Assembly: GCA_947626075.1 (NCBI GenBank)
Contig: CANQQW010000014.1
Location: 1 to 36,258 of the forward strand
Direction of reading: 5' to 3'
From: an uncultured Clostridia bacterium
Lineage (GTDB): Bacteria > Bacillota > Clostridia > UBA1381
Length of the DNA: 36,258 bases
In this document: one piece after another, positions 7,558 through 16,397 of the stretch
Position numbering within the stretch: the stretch's first letter is position 1
Layout of the letters: every line of letters begins with the position of its first letter
Translations under genes and position numbers: made by a program
Notes under the pieces: generated by a model
Seen by the model: the letters and a program-made list of their open reading frames with translations, nothing else
Database searches by the model: none
Told to the model about the DNA's origin: nothing

Positions 7558-9768
7558 TTAAATAAGACTCAGCTGCGCGTCGCCCTCCTTTAGGAACGCT
7601 CCCGCCGCGGGGATATTCTTTGTCCTGTATCTGTCGGGTTCTTTAAGTCCGCTGTCTGCGCCCGTCCTTACCAGCGCTACCTTGGCTCCCTTTTTCTTTA
7701 ACGTCATAGCCTGCACTCCCTGCGTGCTCTTTGTAGCCTTTAAGGGTATTTTCTCCGTGTTAAGGCACAGTACCCTGTTGTTGTCGGACATCAGAACAAC
7801 GTCAATATCCTCGGATATAAGACGTATATCGCATACGGGCGACTTGTCGCTGTACGCGCCCACAAGCTTCTTTCTGTTGGTCTTTGTCTCGTAATTTTTT
7901 AGCTCTACCTTTGCCATTTTGCCGTTTTCAAAGGTGAAAAGCATATTGCCGGCGTAATCCGCCGTAACAACAGTATATAATATTTTTTCGTCTTCTTCAA
8001 GTCCCAATATTCCCGGAAGATACTCGCCCATAGTGCTGACCTTTGCGTCGGCAAGGTCATAGGTGCGCATTTTATACGCGTTGCACTTGTTTGAGAAAAA
8101 AATCATTTCCGATTTATTCGTCGTTTCTATAGTCTGCAAAATCTCGTCGTTTTCCTTTAGCTTATGCTCCGTTGTGCTTGACCTTAGGGACACGGCTGAG
8201 ATTTTTTTGATATAGTTCTCGCGCGTAAAGAATATGGTAAGCGCGTAATCGTCTATGCTTTCCTCGATTTTGTACTCCGTCACGTCCTCGCCGGATATAA
8301 GCGTGGTTTTCCTCTCCTGTCCGTACTTTGCGGAGATTTCCTTAAGCTGTCCCGATATGAGCTTCTTTACTTCCTTGTCGTCGCCCAAAATCCTGTTAAG
8401 CTCCTCCAAGTCCTCAATAAGCTTTTCTATATCCGCCGTGCGGTTCAAAATGTACTCTTTATTAAGATTTCTCAGTTTTATTTCCGCGATGTACTCCGCC
8501 TGTATCCTGTCTATCGAGAAGCCGTCCATGAGGTTAGGCACAACATCCGCCTCTCTCTCCGTATGGCGTATAATGGAAATAGCCTTGTCTATGTCAAGCA
8601 GTATCTTTTTCAGTCCCGTCAGCAGGTGAAGTCTTTCGCTCTTTTTTTCTATGTCGTACTTGATGCCGTTTTTTACGCACTCCATTCGGAACTTAATCCA
8701 TTCAAGCAGTATATCGCGCACGCCCAGTACCATTGGGCGCGCCTTTATAAGCACGTTGAAATTACAGCTGAAGCTGTCCTCGAGCGGCGTGAGCTTGTAC
8801 AGCTTAGACATGAGCGCGTCGGGGTCTGTGCCGCGCTTTAGGTCAATAGCTATCTTAAATCCGTCAAGACCAGTCTCGTCGCGCGCGTCGCTTATTTCCT
8901 TAAGCTTGTTCGCTTTCACAAGCTCCATAAGCTTACCGATAATCGCCTCTACCGTGGTGGTGTACGGTATTTCGTTTATCTCTATACAGTTATTCGGCTT
9001 ATCGTATACGTATTTGGCGCGCATTTTGAAGCTGCCTCTGCCGGTTTCGTAAATCGCGCGCATTTCCTTTTCCGAATATATTATATCCGCGCCCATTGAA
9101 AAGTCCGGCGCGGGCATATACTTTATAATATCCGCCTTCTCGTTTTTAAGAAGCTCGCGCGTCGCCTTGCATACCTCGGTGAGATTAAACGAGCATATGT
9201 TGCTCGCCATACCTACCGCGATACCTTGATTGGGGTTTACGAGTATGTTCGGGAATGCCACGGGCAGAAGAGTAGGCTCGCGCATTTCACCGTCGTAGCT
9301 GTCAACAAACTCCACGGTGTTTTTGTTTATGTCGCCGAAAAGCTCCCTGCATATCGGCTCCAGCCTTACCTCCGTGTAACGCGGAGCGGCGTATGCCATA
9401 TCGCGCGAGTACTGCTTGCCGAAGTTGCCCTGCGACTCTATAAGCGGGTGCAGAAGCGCCTCGTTTCCGCGCGTGAGACGTACCATGGTTTCGTATATAG
9501 CCGCGTCGCCGTGAGGATTCAGTTTCATAGTCTGTCCGACCACGTTCGCGGATTTTGTGAGCTTGCCGCCGAGAAGTCCCATTTTGTACATGGTGAATAA
9601 AAGTTTTCTGTGCGCCGGCTTCAGTCCGTCGATTTCGGGTATAGCTCTTGACACGATTACGCTCATGGCGTAGGGCATATAGTTTTTTTCAAGCGTTTCG
9701 GTTATAGGCTGCTCGTCTATCGGCGCGTATACCGTTTCTGCCGTTTCGTTTTTTTTCTTCCTTGCCAT
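7558..9768 (-). CDS. parC: type IIA topoisomerase subunit A (ParC/GyrA family, divergent)
   Basis: A 736-residue DNA-breaking subunit. Catalytic Tyr131 is in DMAYAAPRYTEVRL; the winged-helix region carries SANVVGQTMKLNPHGD (residues 73-88). A long coiled-coil region with many Glu and Lys (around 370-490) and a C-terminal beta-pinwheel follow. The GyrA-box (QRRGGKG) is not present, which argues for a topoisomerase IV-like decatenase rather than gyrase. At the fluoroquinolone-contact positions it has Ala89 and Glu93, where E. coli GyrA has Ser83 and Asp87. The gene starts 34 bases after its partner subunit. Such divergent pairs are often an extra type II enzyme beside gyrase in Clostridia; which cellular role it has is inferred. 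Confidence 0.85.
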   Translation of the reverse strand: MARKKKNETAETVYAPIDEQPITETLEKNYMPYAMSVIVSRAIPEIDGLKPAHRKLLFTMYKMGLLGGKLTKSANVVGQTMKLNPHGDAAIYETMVRLTRGNEALLHPLIESQGNFGKQYSRDMAYAAPRYTEVRLEPICRELFGDINKNTVEFVDSYDGEMREPTLLPVAFPNILVNPNQGIAVGMASNICSFNLTEVCKATRELLKNEKADIIKYMPAPDFSMGADIIYSEKEMRAIYETGRGSFKMRAKYVYDKPNNCIEINEIPYTTTVEAIIGKLMELVKANKLKEISDARDETGLDGFKIAIDLKRGTDPDALMSKLYKLTPLEDSFSCNFNVLIKARPMVLGVRDILLEWIKFRMECVKNGIKYDIEKKSERLHLLTGLKKILLDIDKAISIIRHTEREADVVPNLMDGFSIDRIQAEYIAEIKLRNLNKEYILNRTADIEKLIEDLEELNRILGDDKEVKKLISGQLKEISAKYGQERKTTLISGEDVTEYKIEESIDDYALTIFFTRENYIKKISAVSLRSSTTEHKLKENDEILQTIETTNKSEMIFFSNKCNAYKMRTYDLADAKVSTMGEYLPGILGLEEDEKILYTVVTADYAGNMLFTFENGKMAKVELKNYETKTNRKKLVGAYSDKSPVCDIRLISEDIDVVLMSDNNRVLCLNTEKIPLKATKSTQGVQAMTLKKKGAKVALVRTGADSGLKEPDRYRTKNIPAAGAFLKEGDAQLSLI

Positions 9769-9802
9769 CTATAAAAAATTCCTTTCGTTCTTATTGCCGA
9801 GG

Positions 9803-11821
9803 TTAAGACAAATCCAGCATTTCCATATAGTCTCCGCCGTTCTCGGCAATATAATCCTTTCTGTCCTGTATATTGTCGCCCAGAAGCACGTCAAACATTC
9901 TCGCGGTACGCTCGGCGTTTTCCGGCGTGACGCGTATAAGGCGGCGCGTCGCGGGGTGCATTGTCGTAAGGCTCATCATCTCCGGCTGGTTCTCGCCAAG
10001 TCCCTTGGAGCGTTTTATATCGTAATCGTCATTGTCCTTTGAGAGACCGTCCTTTGTTAAGCGGCGAAGTATTTCCTCTTTCTCTCCGTCGGTATAGGCG
10101 AAGTACTTTTCACCTTTGCGCTTTGTTTTTGTCACCGATATTTCGTACAGAGGCGATTCCGCTATATATACCTTGCCCTTTTCTATAAGCGTCGGCATAA
10201 GGCGGTAAATCATCGTAAGCACAAGAGTTCTTATCTGGAAGCCGTCCACGTCCGCGTCGGTGCATATTATTACCTTGTCCCACCTCAGATTGTCGAGGTT
10301 AAAGCTTTCTATGCCGCGGTTGTTCGACGTTTTTATCTCCACGCCGCAGCCCAGTACCTTTACGAGGTCCGTTATAATATCGCTTTTGAAAATCCTCGGA
10401 TAGTCGGCTTTAAGGCAGTTCAAAATTTTGCCGCGTATAGGCATGATAGCCTGGAACATCGGGTCGCGCGCAAGCTTGCACGAGCCTAAAGCGCTGTCGC
10501 CCTCGACGATGTACACCTCGCGCTTCGTAACGTCCTTTGTGCGGCAGTCCACAAACTTTTCCACTCTGTTTGTTATGTCCATATTGCCCGTAAGCTTTTT
10601 CTTTATGTCAATACGCGCTTTTTCCGCGTTCTCGCGGCTCTTTTTGTTTACCATGACCTGATTGGCTATTTTTTCCGCGTCGGCTTTATTCTCTATAAAG
10701 TACACCTCGAGCTGCGCGCGCAAAAACTCCGTCATGGCGTCCTGTATGAACTTATTGTTTATCGCCTTTTTCGTCTGGTTCTCATAGCTCGTCTGCGTCG
10801 AAAAGGAGTTTATTACGAGCACAAGGCAGTCGGCAATATCGGTAAACGTAATCTTTGTGTCGTTTTTGTTGTACTTGTCGTTTTGCTTTAAATATCGGTC
10901 AATCGCGTACACGAACGCGTTTTTCACCGCCTTGTCGGGCGAGCCGCCGTGCTCGAGGTAGCTTGAATTGTGGTAGTATTCAAGCATATTTACCTTGTTG
11001 GAAAAGCAGAACGCGACCTGCATTTTCATTTTATAATCTTCCTTATCCTCTCTGTCGCGTCCCTCTCGCTCCGTCTCCCACGTCTCCACAGTCGTAAAGC
11101 CGTTGTCTTCGACAGCCTCCTTAACGTAGTCCACGATACCCTGCTCGTAGTAATACTCAAACATTTCAATGCCGGTTCCCGTTTCGTTGTAGAGGACAAA
11201 TTTAAGTCCCGCGTTTACCATTGCCTGCTTATTGAGCACGTCTTGGTAAAATTCAAGCGGAATGTCTATGTCGGTAAATACGTCGGTATCGGGCCGCCAT
11301 TTCTGCGTTGTACCCGTCTGTATACTGCGCGTTTCCTGTTTTTTTAAGCCGCCTATGTTCTCGCCCTTTTCAAAATGCAGCGTGTAAAGCGTCTTGTCGC
11401 GCACTACCGAAACGTCCATGTACTCGCTCGAATACTGTGTGGCGCACGCTCCCAAGCCGTTAAGTCCGAGACTGTATTCATACATGCCGCCCTTATTGTT
11501 CTCATATTTGCCGCCCGCGTACAATTCGCAGTAGACAAGCTCCCAGTTATAGCGTCCTTCGCCCTCGTTGTAGTCGAGAGGGATACCGCGTCCGTGGTCC
11601 TTTACCTCTATCGAGCCGTCCATGAAGCGCGTTACCTCTATAAGGTTGCCGTAGCCCTCGCGCGCCTCGTCTATCGAGTTTGATAATATTTCAAAAAATG
11701 AATGTTCACAGCCCTCAAGTCCGTCAGAACCGAATATTACGGTGGGACGCTTTCTTACTCTGTCCGCGCCTTTTAGACTTGTGATACTGTCATTTCCGTA
11801 TTCCTGTTTCTTCTTCGGCAT
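9803..11821 (-). CDS. parE: type IIA topoisomerase subunit B (ParE/GyrB family, divergent)
   Basis: A 672-residue ATPase subunit. The GHKL ATPase domain shows FEILSNSIDEA (Glu44 and Asn48), DHGRGIP and a GLNGLGA lid motif. The transducer region follows, then a Toprim domain with EGDSALGS, PIRGKILN and DADVDG, then the C-terminal RSKGLGE. Most GyrB/ParE proteins have EGDSAGGSA; here a Leu replaces the first Gly, and PRGKILNVEKA is changed to ILNCLKADYP. AAAGGA at 11834-11839 is 12 bases from ATG 11821 and 3 from an in-frame GTG at 11830, so ATG is preferred but GTG is possible. It is the first gene of a long run behind a near-consensus promoter. Confidence 0.87.
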   Translation of the reverse strand: MPKKKQEYGNDSITSLKGADRVRKRPTVIFGSDGLEGCEHSFFEILSNSIDEAREGYGNLIEVTRFMDGSIEVKDHGRGIPLDYNEGEGRYNWELVYCELYAGGKYENNKGGMYEYSLGLNGLGACATQYSSEYMDVSVVRDKTLYTLHFEKGENIGGLKKQETRSIQTGTTQKWRPDTDVFTDIDIPLEFYQDVLNKQAMVNAGLKFVLYNETGTGIEMFEYYYEQGIVDYVKEAVEDNGFTTVETWETEREGRDREDKEDYKMKMQVAFCFSNKVNMLEYYHNSSYLEHGGSPDKAVKNAFVYAIDRYLKQNDKYNKNDTKITFTDIADCLVLVINSFSTQTSYENQTKKAINNKFIQDAMTEFLRAQLEVYFIENKADAEKIANQVMVNKKSRENAEKARIDIKKKLTGNMDITNRVEKFVDCRTKDVTKREVYIVEGDSALGSCKLARDPMFQAIMPIRGKILNCLKADYPRIFKSDIITDLVKVLGCGVEIKTSNNRGIESFNLDNLRWDKVIICTDADVDGFQIRTLVLTMIYRLMPTLIEKGKVYIAESPLYEISVTKTKRKGEKYFAYTDGEKEEILRRLTKDGLSKDNDDYDIKRSKGLGENQPEMMSLTTMHPATRRLIRVTPENAERTARMFDVLLGDNIQDRKDYIAENGGDYMEMLDLS

Positions 11822-11885
11822 TAATGCCACCGTTCCTTTCCGTGTTATCTATCAATATATAGAAGTTTTATTCTGTATTCTAATA

Positions 11886-11915
11886 ATTATACTACCATAT
11901 ATGATGTTTTGTCAA
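11886..11915 (-). promoter_or_regulatory. sigma-A type promoter of the parE operon
   Basis: Minus-strand -35 TTGACA (11910-11915), 18-base spacer and -10 TATAAT (11886-11891): both boxes match the consensus exactly. It drives parE, parC and the closely spaced genes down to 3212. Confidence 0.85.
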
Positions 11916-11988
11916 ACAAAGGCGTTTCTCTTTTATGTTAAATGATTGTTACAATTACGTTATAAGGGTAAAAAAAATCATTTTCCTA

Positions 11989-12017
11989 TTGTTTTAACGA
12001 TGAAAAGGTGATAAAAT
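11989..12017 (+). promoter_or_regulatory. sigma-A type promoter of the Cys-cluster/VanW genes
   Basis: TTGTTT (11989-11994), 17-base spacer and TAAAAT (12012-12017), with a TG one base before the -10 box (extended -10). It faces away from the parE promoter in the same intergenic region. Confidence 0.6.
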
Positions 12018-12062
12018 ACTATCAAAATATATGTAAAAATCGTTTTATATGTGAGGTTTAGT

Positions 12063-12581
12063 ATGAATACCGCGTATGTTTATTTACAACTGTACAGACT
12101 TTTTGACGAGGTTACGCCGATAGCGGCGGACTGCGGTATGCTTTGCAAAAAGGCGTGCTGTAGGGGCGACGACGCCGGAATGTTCCTTTTCCCCGGTGAA
12201 AAGGAGGTTTTTAAGCTGCTCAGTCCCGACTGGATACGCATTGAGAAAACGGATTTTAACTATATATATGACGGCAGGAAGTACAACGTCCCAATAGCCT
12301 TTTGCAATGGACGCTGCGACAGGTACCAGAGACCTCTCGCATGCAGGATTTTCCCGCTTACGCCGCATCTTGACGCGGACGGCAGGATCGAGGTTATTAC
12401 AGATCCGAGAGGCAAAAGTATTTGTCCCTTGGCAAAGGCGTTTTTCCTTGACGATTTTGACGGCACGTTCCTTAAAAACGTTAAAAAGGCATTTGTTCTT
12501 TTGGCGAAAAACAAGCAGTTTTACGAGTTTTTAAAGGAATATTCAAGCTATTTGGACGAGCTTAGACGATTTTACGACTGA
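12063..12581 (+). CDS. YkgJ-type cysteine cluster protein
   Basis: A 172-residue protein with Cys residues in CGMLCKKACCRG near the start and in FCNGRCDRYQRPLACRIFPLTP in the middle. This is the layout of the YkgJ/UPF0153 family of probable zinc- or iron-binding proteins, where the phrase RPLxCRxFPL is typical. A further Cys is at SICPLAK. No signal peptide or membrane segment is seen, so it should be cytoplasmic. GTGAGG at 12051-12056 acts as the ribosome site for ATG 12063; a GTG start at 12051 would remove that site. It lies 17 bases ahead of the VanW gene and shares its promoter. The biochemical role of the family is not established. Confidence 0.75.
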   Translation: MNTAYVYLQLYRLFDEVTPIAADCGMLCKKACCRGDDAGMFLFPGEKEVFKLLSPDWIRIEKTDFNYIYDGRKYNVPIAFCNGRCDRYQRPLACRIFPLTPHLDADGRIEVITDPRGKSICPLAKAFFLDDFDGTFLKNVKKAFVLLAKNKQFYEFLKEYSSYLDELRRFYD

Positions 12582-12598
12582 GAGGAAGGGTAATTTCT

Positions 12599-14485
12599 AT
12601 GCGGGAAAACAGTACCATAAACGAAAATACGGATAACGGCGGCGTGAACGCGCAAAGCGAAGCGGCGGCTGAGGAAGTTACCGCGGACGCGCAGGTAAGC
12701 GAAAGCGATACGGTAAGCGAAGCGGACGAATATGACACGTCCGAAAAAGGTGCAGACGACGGTTTCTTCACGGGTGACGGTTCAGACGACGGCGACGACT
12801 TTACCGGCGAAAATTTTGATGACGGCGACGATTTTACAGGTGAAAACTCAGACGGCGGCGAGGATTTTACCGGCGGCGATTTCGATAGCGGCGCAAGCGA
12901 TATTGACGATGATGATTTCAGTAACGATACGCGCTTTGACGAGATATTTGACGAATACTCGGGTACGGATGAAAAGAAGCTGCGCAAGGAGGCGGCTAAA
13001 CGCCGCAGGCAGGAGAGTATACGCAATTTTTTAAGGAAAGCAAAAAAGCCGTTCTTTATAACTCTCGCGGCTCTTTTACTTATATTTATCGCGTTTTTCG
13101 TATACGCTCTGAACACTATCGCACCTGACAGAATTATGAAAAACGTCTATGTGGAGGAGCTTGACGTGGGCGGTATGACGTATGACGAGGCGGTCGCGGC
13201 TATAAGCACGGCTTATCTGTTTGACAATACGGAAATCAGCGTTGTAAACGGTGAAAACACGTTCACAATTAACGGCGCGGATATAGGTTTGAGCGCAATA
13301 CCCGAGCAGACAGCCGACAAGGCTATGAGCTACGGCAAAACCGGCAATTTTCTGCAAAACGGTTTTGACGCTATGAAGCTGATATTCCAAAGTCATGTTA
13401 TAGTCCCCGCTCCGCAGTTTGACACGGCGCTTTTGGACGCTAAGCTCGGCGAGTTCGCAAACACCGTGCTCGGCGAGCGCAAGCAGCATTATGTGGAGCT
13501 TGGCGACGACGGTATGGCAACTATATACTCGGGGCAGACAGGCTACGACGGCAATCCGGAGGCCGCGAGGGAAGCGGTGATAAACGCCGTATCGAACGAG
13601 CAGTTTACAAATATAAGCGTTTCATTTAACTCGGCTCCGCCCGATGATATGACGCTTGAAGCGTTTGACGCGCTCGTTTACAAAGACCCGGTGGACGCGC
13701 GGTATGAAATAAACGGTAACAATGTGAGCGTTATCCCCGGAGATACGGGCAGGTACATAAACAAAGAAGAAGCGGCTCCGCTGCTGCAAAACGTATACGA
13801 GGGCTGCGAGCCGGTAAAAATACCGTTTTATGTGTCACAGCCGGAGAAAACGTCCGCGCTTTTAAACGCAAAGCTGTTTGAAACAACGCTCGCCACCTAC
13901 TCCACCTCCTACGGCACATCCACCTCTAACAGATGCGCCAACATAGCGCGCGCGGCGAGTCTCATAAACGGCACTGTGGTAGCTCCCGGCGGCGTGTTCT
14001 CGTTTAACGATACCGTTGGCAGACGTACCGCGGCGAACGGCTTCTACACGGCTACGGAGTATGTGGACGGCAAGAGCGTCGAGGGTATCGGCGGCGGCGT
14101 GTGCCAGGTTTCGAGTACGCTCTACAGCGCGGTGCTCTGCGCCGATATGTCTATTGTCGAGCGTCTTAACCACATGATGACCGTGGGATATGTACCGCTC
14201 GGTCAGGACGCAACAGTCTCCGACGGCAGCGTGGATTTCAAATTTAAAAACAGCAGCGATTACCCGGTAAAAATATCCGCGCGCACGAGCGGGGCGACAA
14301 TTACCGTAAGTATCATAGGCGGCGCATGGGAACCGCCGCGAGACGTTAAAATAGTGAATAATACCTCTACGGTCGGAGAAAATACCGTTGTACACTCGAC
14401 GCGATACGTTTATTCAAACGGCGAGCTTGTATCCACCGATACGCTCAATACAAGCACGTATATGCCGCATAAGAACCAGGAATAA
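12599..14485 (+). CDS. VanW family membrane-anchored protein with acidic repeats
   Basis: A 628-residue protein. Residues 1-148 are very acidic and cytoplasmic by the usual charge rule, including four 11-residue repeats (about 53-96) centred on DDFTGEN, and a basic KRRRQE stretch. A membrane helix is at about 152-171. Outside it are regions resembling the putative peptidoglycan-binding domain found in YoaR-like proteins. Then comes the VanW domain with TSNRCANIARAASLINGTVV, GGVFSFNDTVGRR and GIGGGVCQVSSTLY. VanW domains occur in vancomycin clusters but are much more often, as here, in ordinary wall-associated proteins of Clostridia. No van genes are near, so resistance should not be inferred. 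AGAGGAAGGG precedes the ATG by about 8 bases. Confidence 0.88.
   Translation: MRENSTINENTDNGGVNAQSEAAAEEVTADAQVSESDTVSEADEYDTSEKGADDGFFTGDGSDDGDDFTGENFDDGDDFTGENSDGGEDFTGGDFDSGASDIDDDDFSNDTRFDEIFDEYSGTDEKKLRKEAAKRRRQESIRNFLRKAKKPFFITLAALLLIFIAFFVYALNTIAPDRIMKNVYVEELDVGGMTYDEAVAAISTAYLFDNTEISVVNGENTFTINGADIGLSAIPEQTADKAMSYGKTGNFLQNGFDAMKLIFQSHVIVPAPQFDTALLDAKLGEFANTVLGERKQHYVELGDDGMATIYSGQTGYDGNPEAAREAVINAVSNEQFTNISVSFNSAPPDDMTLEAFDALVYKDPVDARYEINGNNVSVIPGDTGRYINKEEAAPLLQNVYEGCEPVKIPFYVSQPEKTSALLNAKLFETTLATYSTSYGTSTSNRCANIARAASLINGTVVAPGGVFSFNDTVGRRTAANGFYTATEYVDGKSVEGIGGGVCQVSSTLYSAVLCADMSIVERLNHMMTVGYVPLGQDATVSDGSVDFKFKNSSDYPVKISARTSGATITVSIIGGAWEPPRDVKIVNNTSTVGENTVVHSTRYVYSNGELVSTDTLNTSTYMPHKNQE
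12755..12886 (+). repeat. four tandem 33-bp coding repeats in the VanW gene
   Basis: The Phe-Thr-Gly core recurs every 11 residues (Phe57, 68, 79, 90), and the DNA repeats every 33 bases with substitutions. The repeats encode an Asp/Glu/Gly-rich segment before the membrane helix. Confidence 0.75.
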
Positions 14486-14515
14486 AAATTAATTTGTAAA
14501 TTTCTAAATTACCCC

Positions 14516-14544
14516 TTGCAAACATTTTGAAAGTGTGGTATATT
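14516..14544 (+). promoter_or_regulatory. sigma-A type promoter of gatCAB-aspS
   Basis: TTGCAA (14516-14521), 17-base spacer and TATATT (14539-14544). The expected start of transcription is near 14551, which is also the first base of the long hairpin that follows. Confidence 0.7.
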
Positions 14545-14550
14545 ATATAA

Positions 14551-14622
14551 AGGTATACAGCAAAGACGTTGTATGTCAGAATTTATTTTCTGCCATACCG
14601 CGTCTTTTTTCTGTTTATACCT
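14551..14622 (+). promoter_or_regulatory. 72-nt near-palindromic leader, possible attenuator
   Basis: AGGTATACAG (14551-14560) pairs with CTG-TT-TATACCT (14611-14622). AAAGACG (14562-14568) pairs with CGTCTTT (14601-14607). The inner arms GTATG-t-CAGAA and TTCTG-c-CATAC pair around a short loop. The CGTCTTTTTT end looks like an intrinsic terminator. It lies between the promoter and gatC, so it could end most transcripts early. It is too short for a T-box and none of the T-box landmarks is visible. It could alternatively be a small RNA or merely the end of the vanW transcript. Confidence 0.55.
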
Positions 14623-14652
14623 TAAAATTTATCGAAACGGAGATAAACGGCT

Positions 14653-14931
14653 ATGTTTAATTCAGAACTGACAAAGCATCTTGCGGAGCTTTCCAAGCTT
14701 GAGTTTACGGACGAGGAGCTTGACAAGATGACGGAGGACATGACAGATATTATCGCCATTATGGATAAGGTCTGCGGCTTTGACGTGTCAAAGCCCGCGT
14801 ATGCTCTCGACGCGGTAGATTACAACGATTTGCGTCCCGACGCGCACGCGGATTCCTATCCCACGGATAAAATTACCGCTAACGCGAAGAATGTTAAAAA
14901 TAACAGCTTCGTCGTGCCTAAGGTAGTGTAA
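14653..14931 (+). CDS. gatC: Asp/Glu-tRNA amidotransferase subunit C
   Basis: A 92-residue small subunit of GatCAB. It wraps between GatA and GatB and stabilises them. The N-terminal half LAELSKLEFTDEELDKMTEDM and the later DLRPDAH (matching the common LREDE-type segment) are typical, and the length is normal. First of four closely spaced genes gatC-gatA-gatB-aspS; the gap to gatA is 29 bases. Confidence 0.92.
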   Translation: MFNSELTKHLAELSKLEFTDEELDKMTEDMTDIIAIMDKVCGFDVSKPAYALDAVDYNDLRPDAHADSYPTDKITANAKNVKNNSFVVPKVV

Positions 14932-14960
14932 AAATCTAAGAAAGGAACGGTTTTTGTAAA

Positions 14961-16397
14961 ATGGCTTTGAAAGAACTTCGGGATATGCTCGATAAAAAGG
15001 AAATAAGCGCGGTTGAGCTTACCGAGCAGTATCTTGATAAAATCGAAAAGGCGGATAAGAGTATAAACAGCTACATTACCGTTTGCGCCGAAAGCGCTGT
15101 ATCCGACGCAAAAAGGGCGCAGGAGAAAATTGACGCGGGCAGTGCGGACGCTTTTACGGGTATTCCCATATCGGTAAAGGACAATATATGCACAATGAAC
15201 GTAAAGACTACCTGCGCGTCCAAAATGCTGGAGGATTTTGTGCCGCCGTATGACGCAACGGTTATGGAGAAATTAAAAAAATCAAATATAGTAATGCTCG
15301 GTAAGACGAACATGGACGAATTCGCAATGGGCGGCTCGTCTCAGACCTCGTACTTCGGCGGCGTTAAAAATCCGTATGACTTGTCGCGCGTAACGGGCGG
15401 CTCGTCGGGCGGCGCAGCGGCAAGCGTGGCGGCTGATTTATGCGCTGCGGCGCTCGGCTCCGATACGGGCGGTTCGGTGCGTCAGCCGGCGTCTTTCTGC
15501 GGCGTTACCGGTCTTAAGCCTACATACGGCGCAGTATCGAGGTGGGGGCTTATAGCGTTCGCTTCGTCGCTCGACCAGATAGGCGTAGTCGCGAAGTCGG
15601 CGGCGGACGCGGGGTATTTGCTTAACGGTATATACGGCAGCGACATAAACGACGCGACATCGAGCAAAAAAGCGGCGGGCGGTTACACATCGCTTGTCGG
15701 AAGCGATATAAGCGGTATAAAAGTCGGCGTACCCAAAGAGTTTTTTGGAGACGGACTTAACGATGAAGTTAAACAAGCGGTGCTCGGCGCGGCGGAGTAT
15801 TACAAAAAGCTTGGCTGTGAAATGATCGAGGTATCGTTGCCGTCACTCGAGTACGCGGTGTCGGCGTACTATCTTATTTCGTCGGCTGAAGCCGCGAGCA
15901 ATCTCTCGCGCTTCGACGGTATTAAGTACGGCTACCGCTCGGGTCTCGGCGAAGATTACAGCGATCTTATCAAAAATTCACGCCGTGAGGGCTTTGGCAA
16001 CGAGGTAAAGCGCCGGATAATGCTCGGCAACTACGCGCTCTGCTCCGGCTACTACGACGCGTACTACAAAAACGCGACGCGCATAAGGACGCAGATACGC
16101 AAGGAATACGCCGATATATTCGATAAGTGCGATGTTATTTTAACGCCTACAGCGCCGACGACGGCTTACAAAATAGGCGAACAGGAAAACGACCCCGTTA
16201 AAATGTATCTCGCGGATATATACACCGTAACGGTAAATATAGCGGGTCTGCCCGCGATTTCAACGACGTGCGGCTATGACAAAAACGGTATGCCGATAGG
16301 TATGAGCCTTATCGGACGCGCGTTTGACGAAAAGACTATAATTTCTGTATGTGACAGATTTGAGCGTGATTTTGACAGAAAGGAGGCGGCGCTATGA
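14961..16397 (+). CDS. gatA: Asp/Glu-tRNA amidotransferase subunit A
   Basis: A 478-residue glutaminase subunit of the amidase-signature family. It releases ammonia from glutamine for use by GatB. The Ser-cisSer-Lys triad is visible: Lys73 in SVKDN, Ser148 in GGSSGGAAAS and Ser172 in GSDTGGSVRQP. KTNMDEFAMGGS and the C-terminal GLPAIS are also typical. The gene ends in an ATGA overlap with gatB, so the two are translationally coupled. AAAGGAAC precedes the ATG. Confidence 0.96.
   Translation: MALKELRDMLDKKEISAVELTEQYLDKIEKADKSINSYITVCAESAVSDAKRAQEKIDAGSADAFTGIPISVKDNICTMNVKTTCASKMLEDFVPPYDATVMEKLKKSNIVMLGKTNMDEFAMGGSSQTSYFGGVKNPYDLSRVTGGSSGGAAASVAADLCAAALGSDTGGSVRQPASFCGVTGLKPTYGAVSRWGLIAFASSLDQIGVVAKSAADAGYLLNGIYGSDINDATSSKKAAGGYTSLVGSDISGIKVGVPKEFFGDGLNDEVKQAVLGAAEYYKKLGCEMIEVSLPSLEYAVSAYYLISSAEAASNLSRFDGIKYGYRSGLGEDYSDLIKNSRREGFGNEVKRRIMLGNYALCSGYYDAYYKNATRIRTQIRKEYADIFDKCDVILTPTAPTTAYKIGEQENDPVKMYLADIYTVTVNIAGLPAISTTCGYDKNGMPIGMSLIGRAFDEKTIISVCDRFERDFDRKEAAL

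Noticed and set aside
12562-13116. Minus-strand frame with Ser/Pro/Lys repeats opposite the VanW gene
   Set aside because: It is the antisense reading of the 33-bp acidic repeats; the repeat pattern is caused by the plus-strand gene.
12599-14485. Vancomycin resistance suggested by the VanW domain
   Set aside because: No vanH/A/X, vanS or vanR gene is present and VanW-domain wall proteins are common in Clostridia without resistance.
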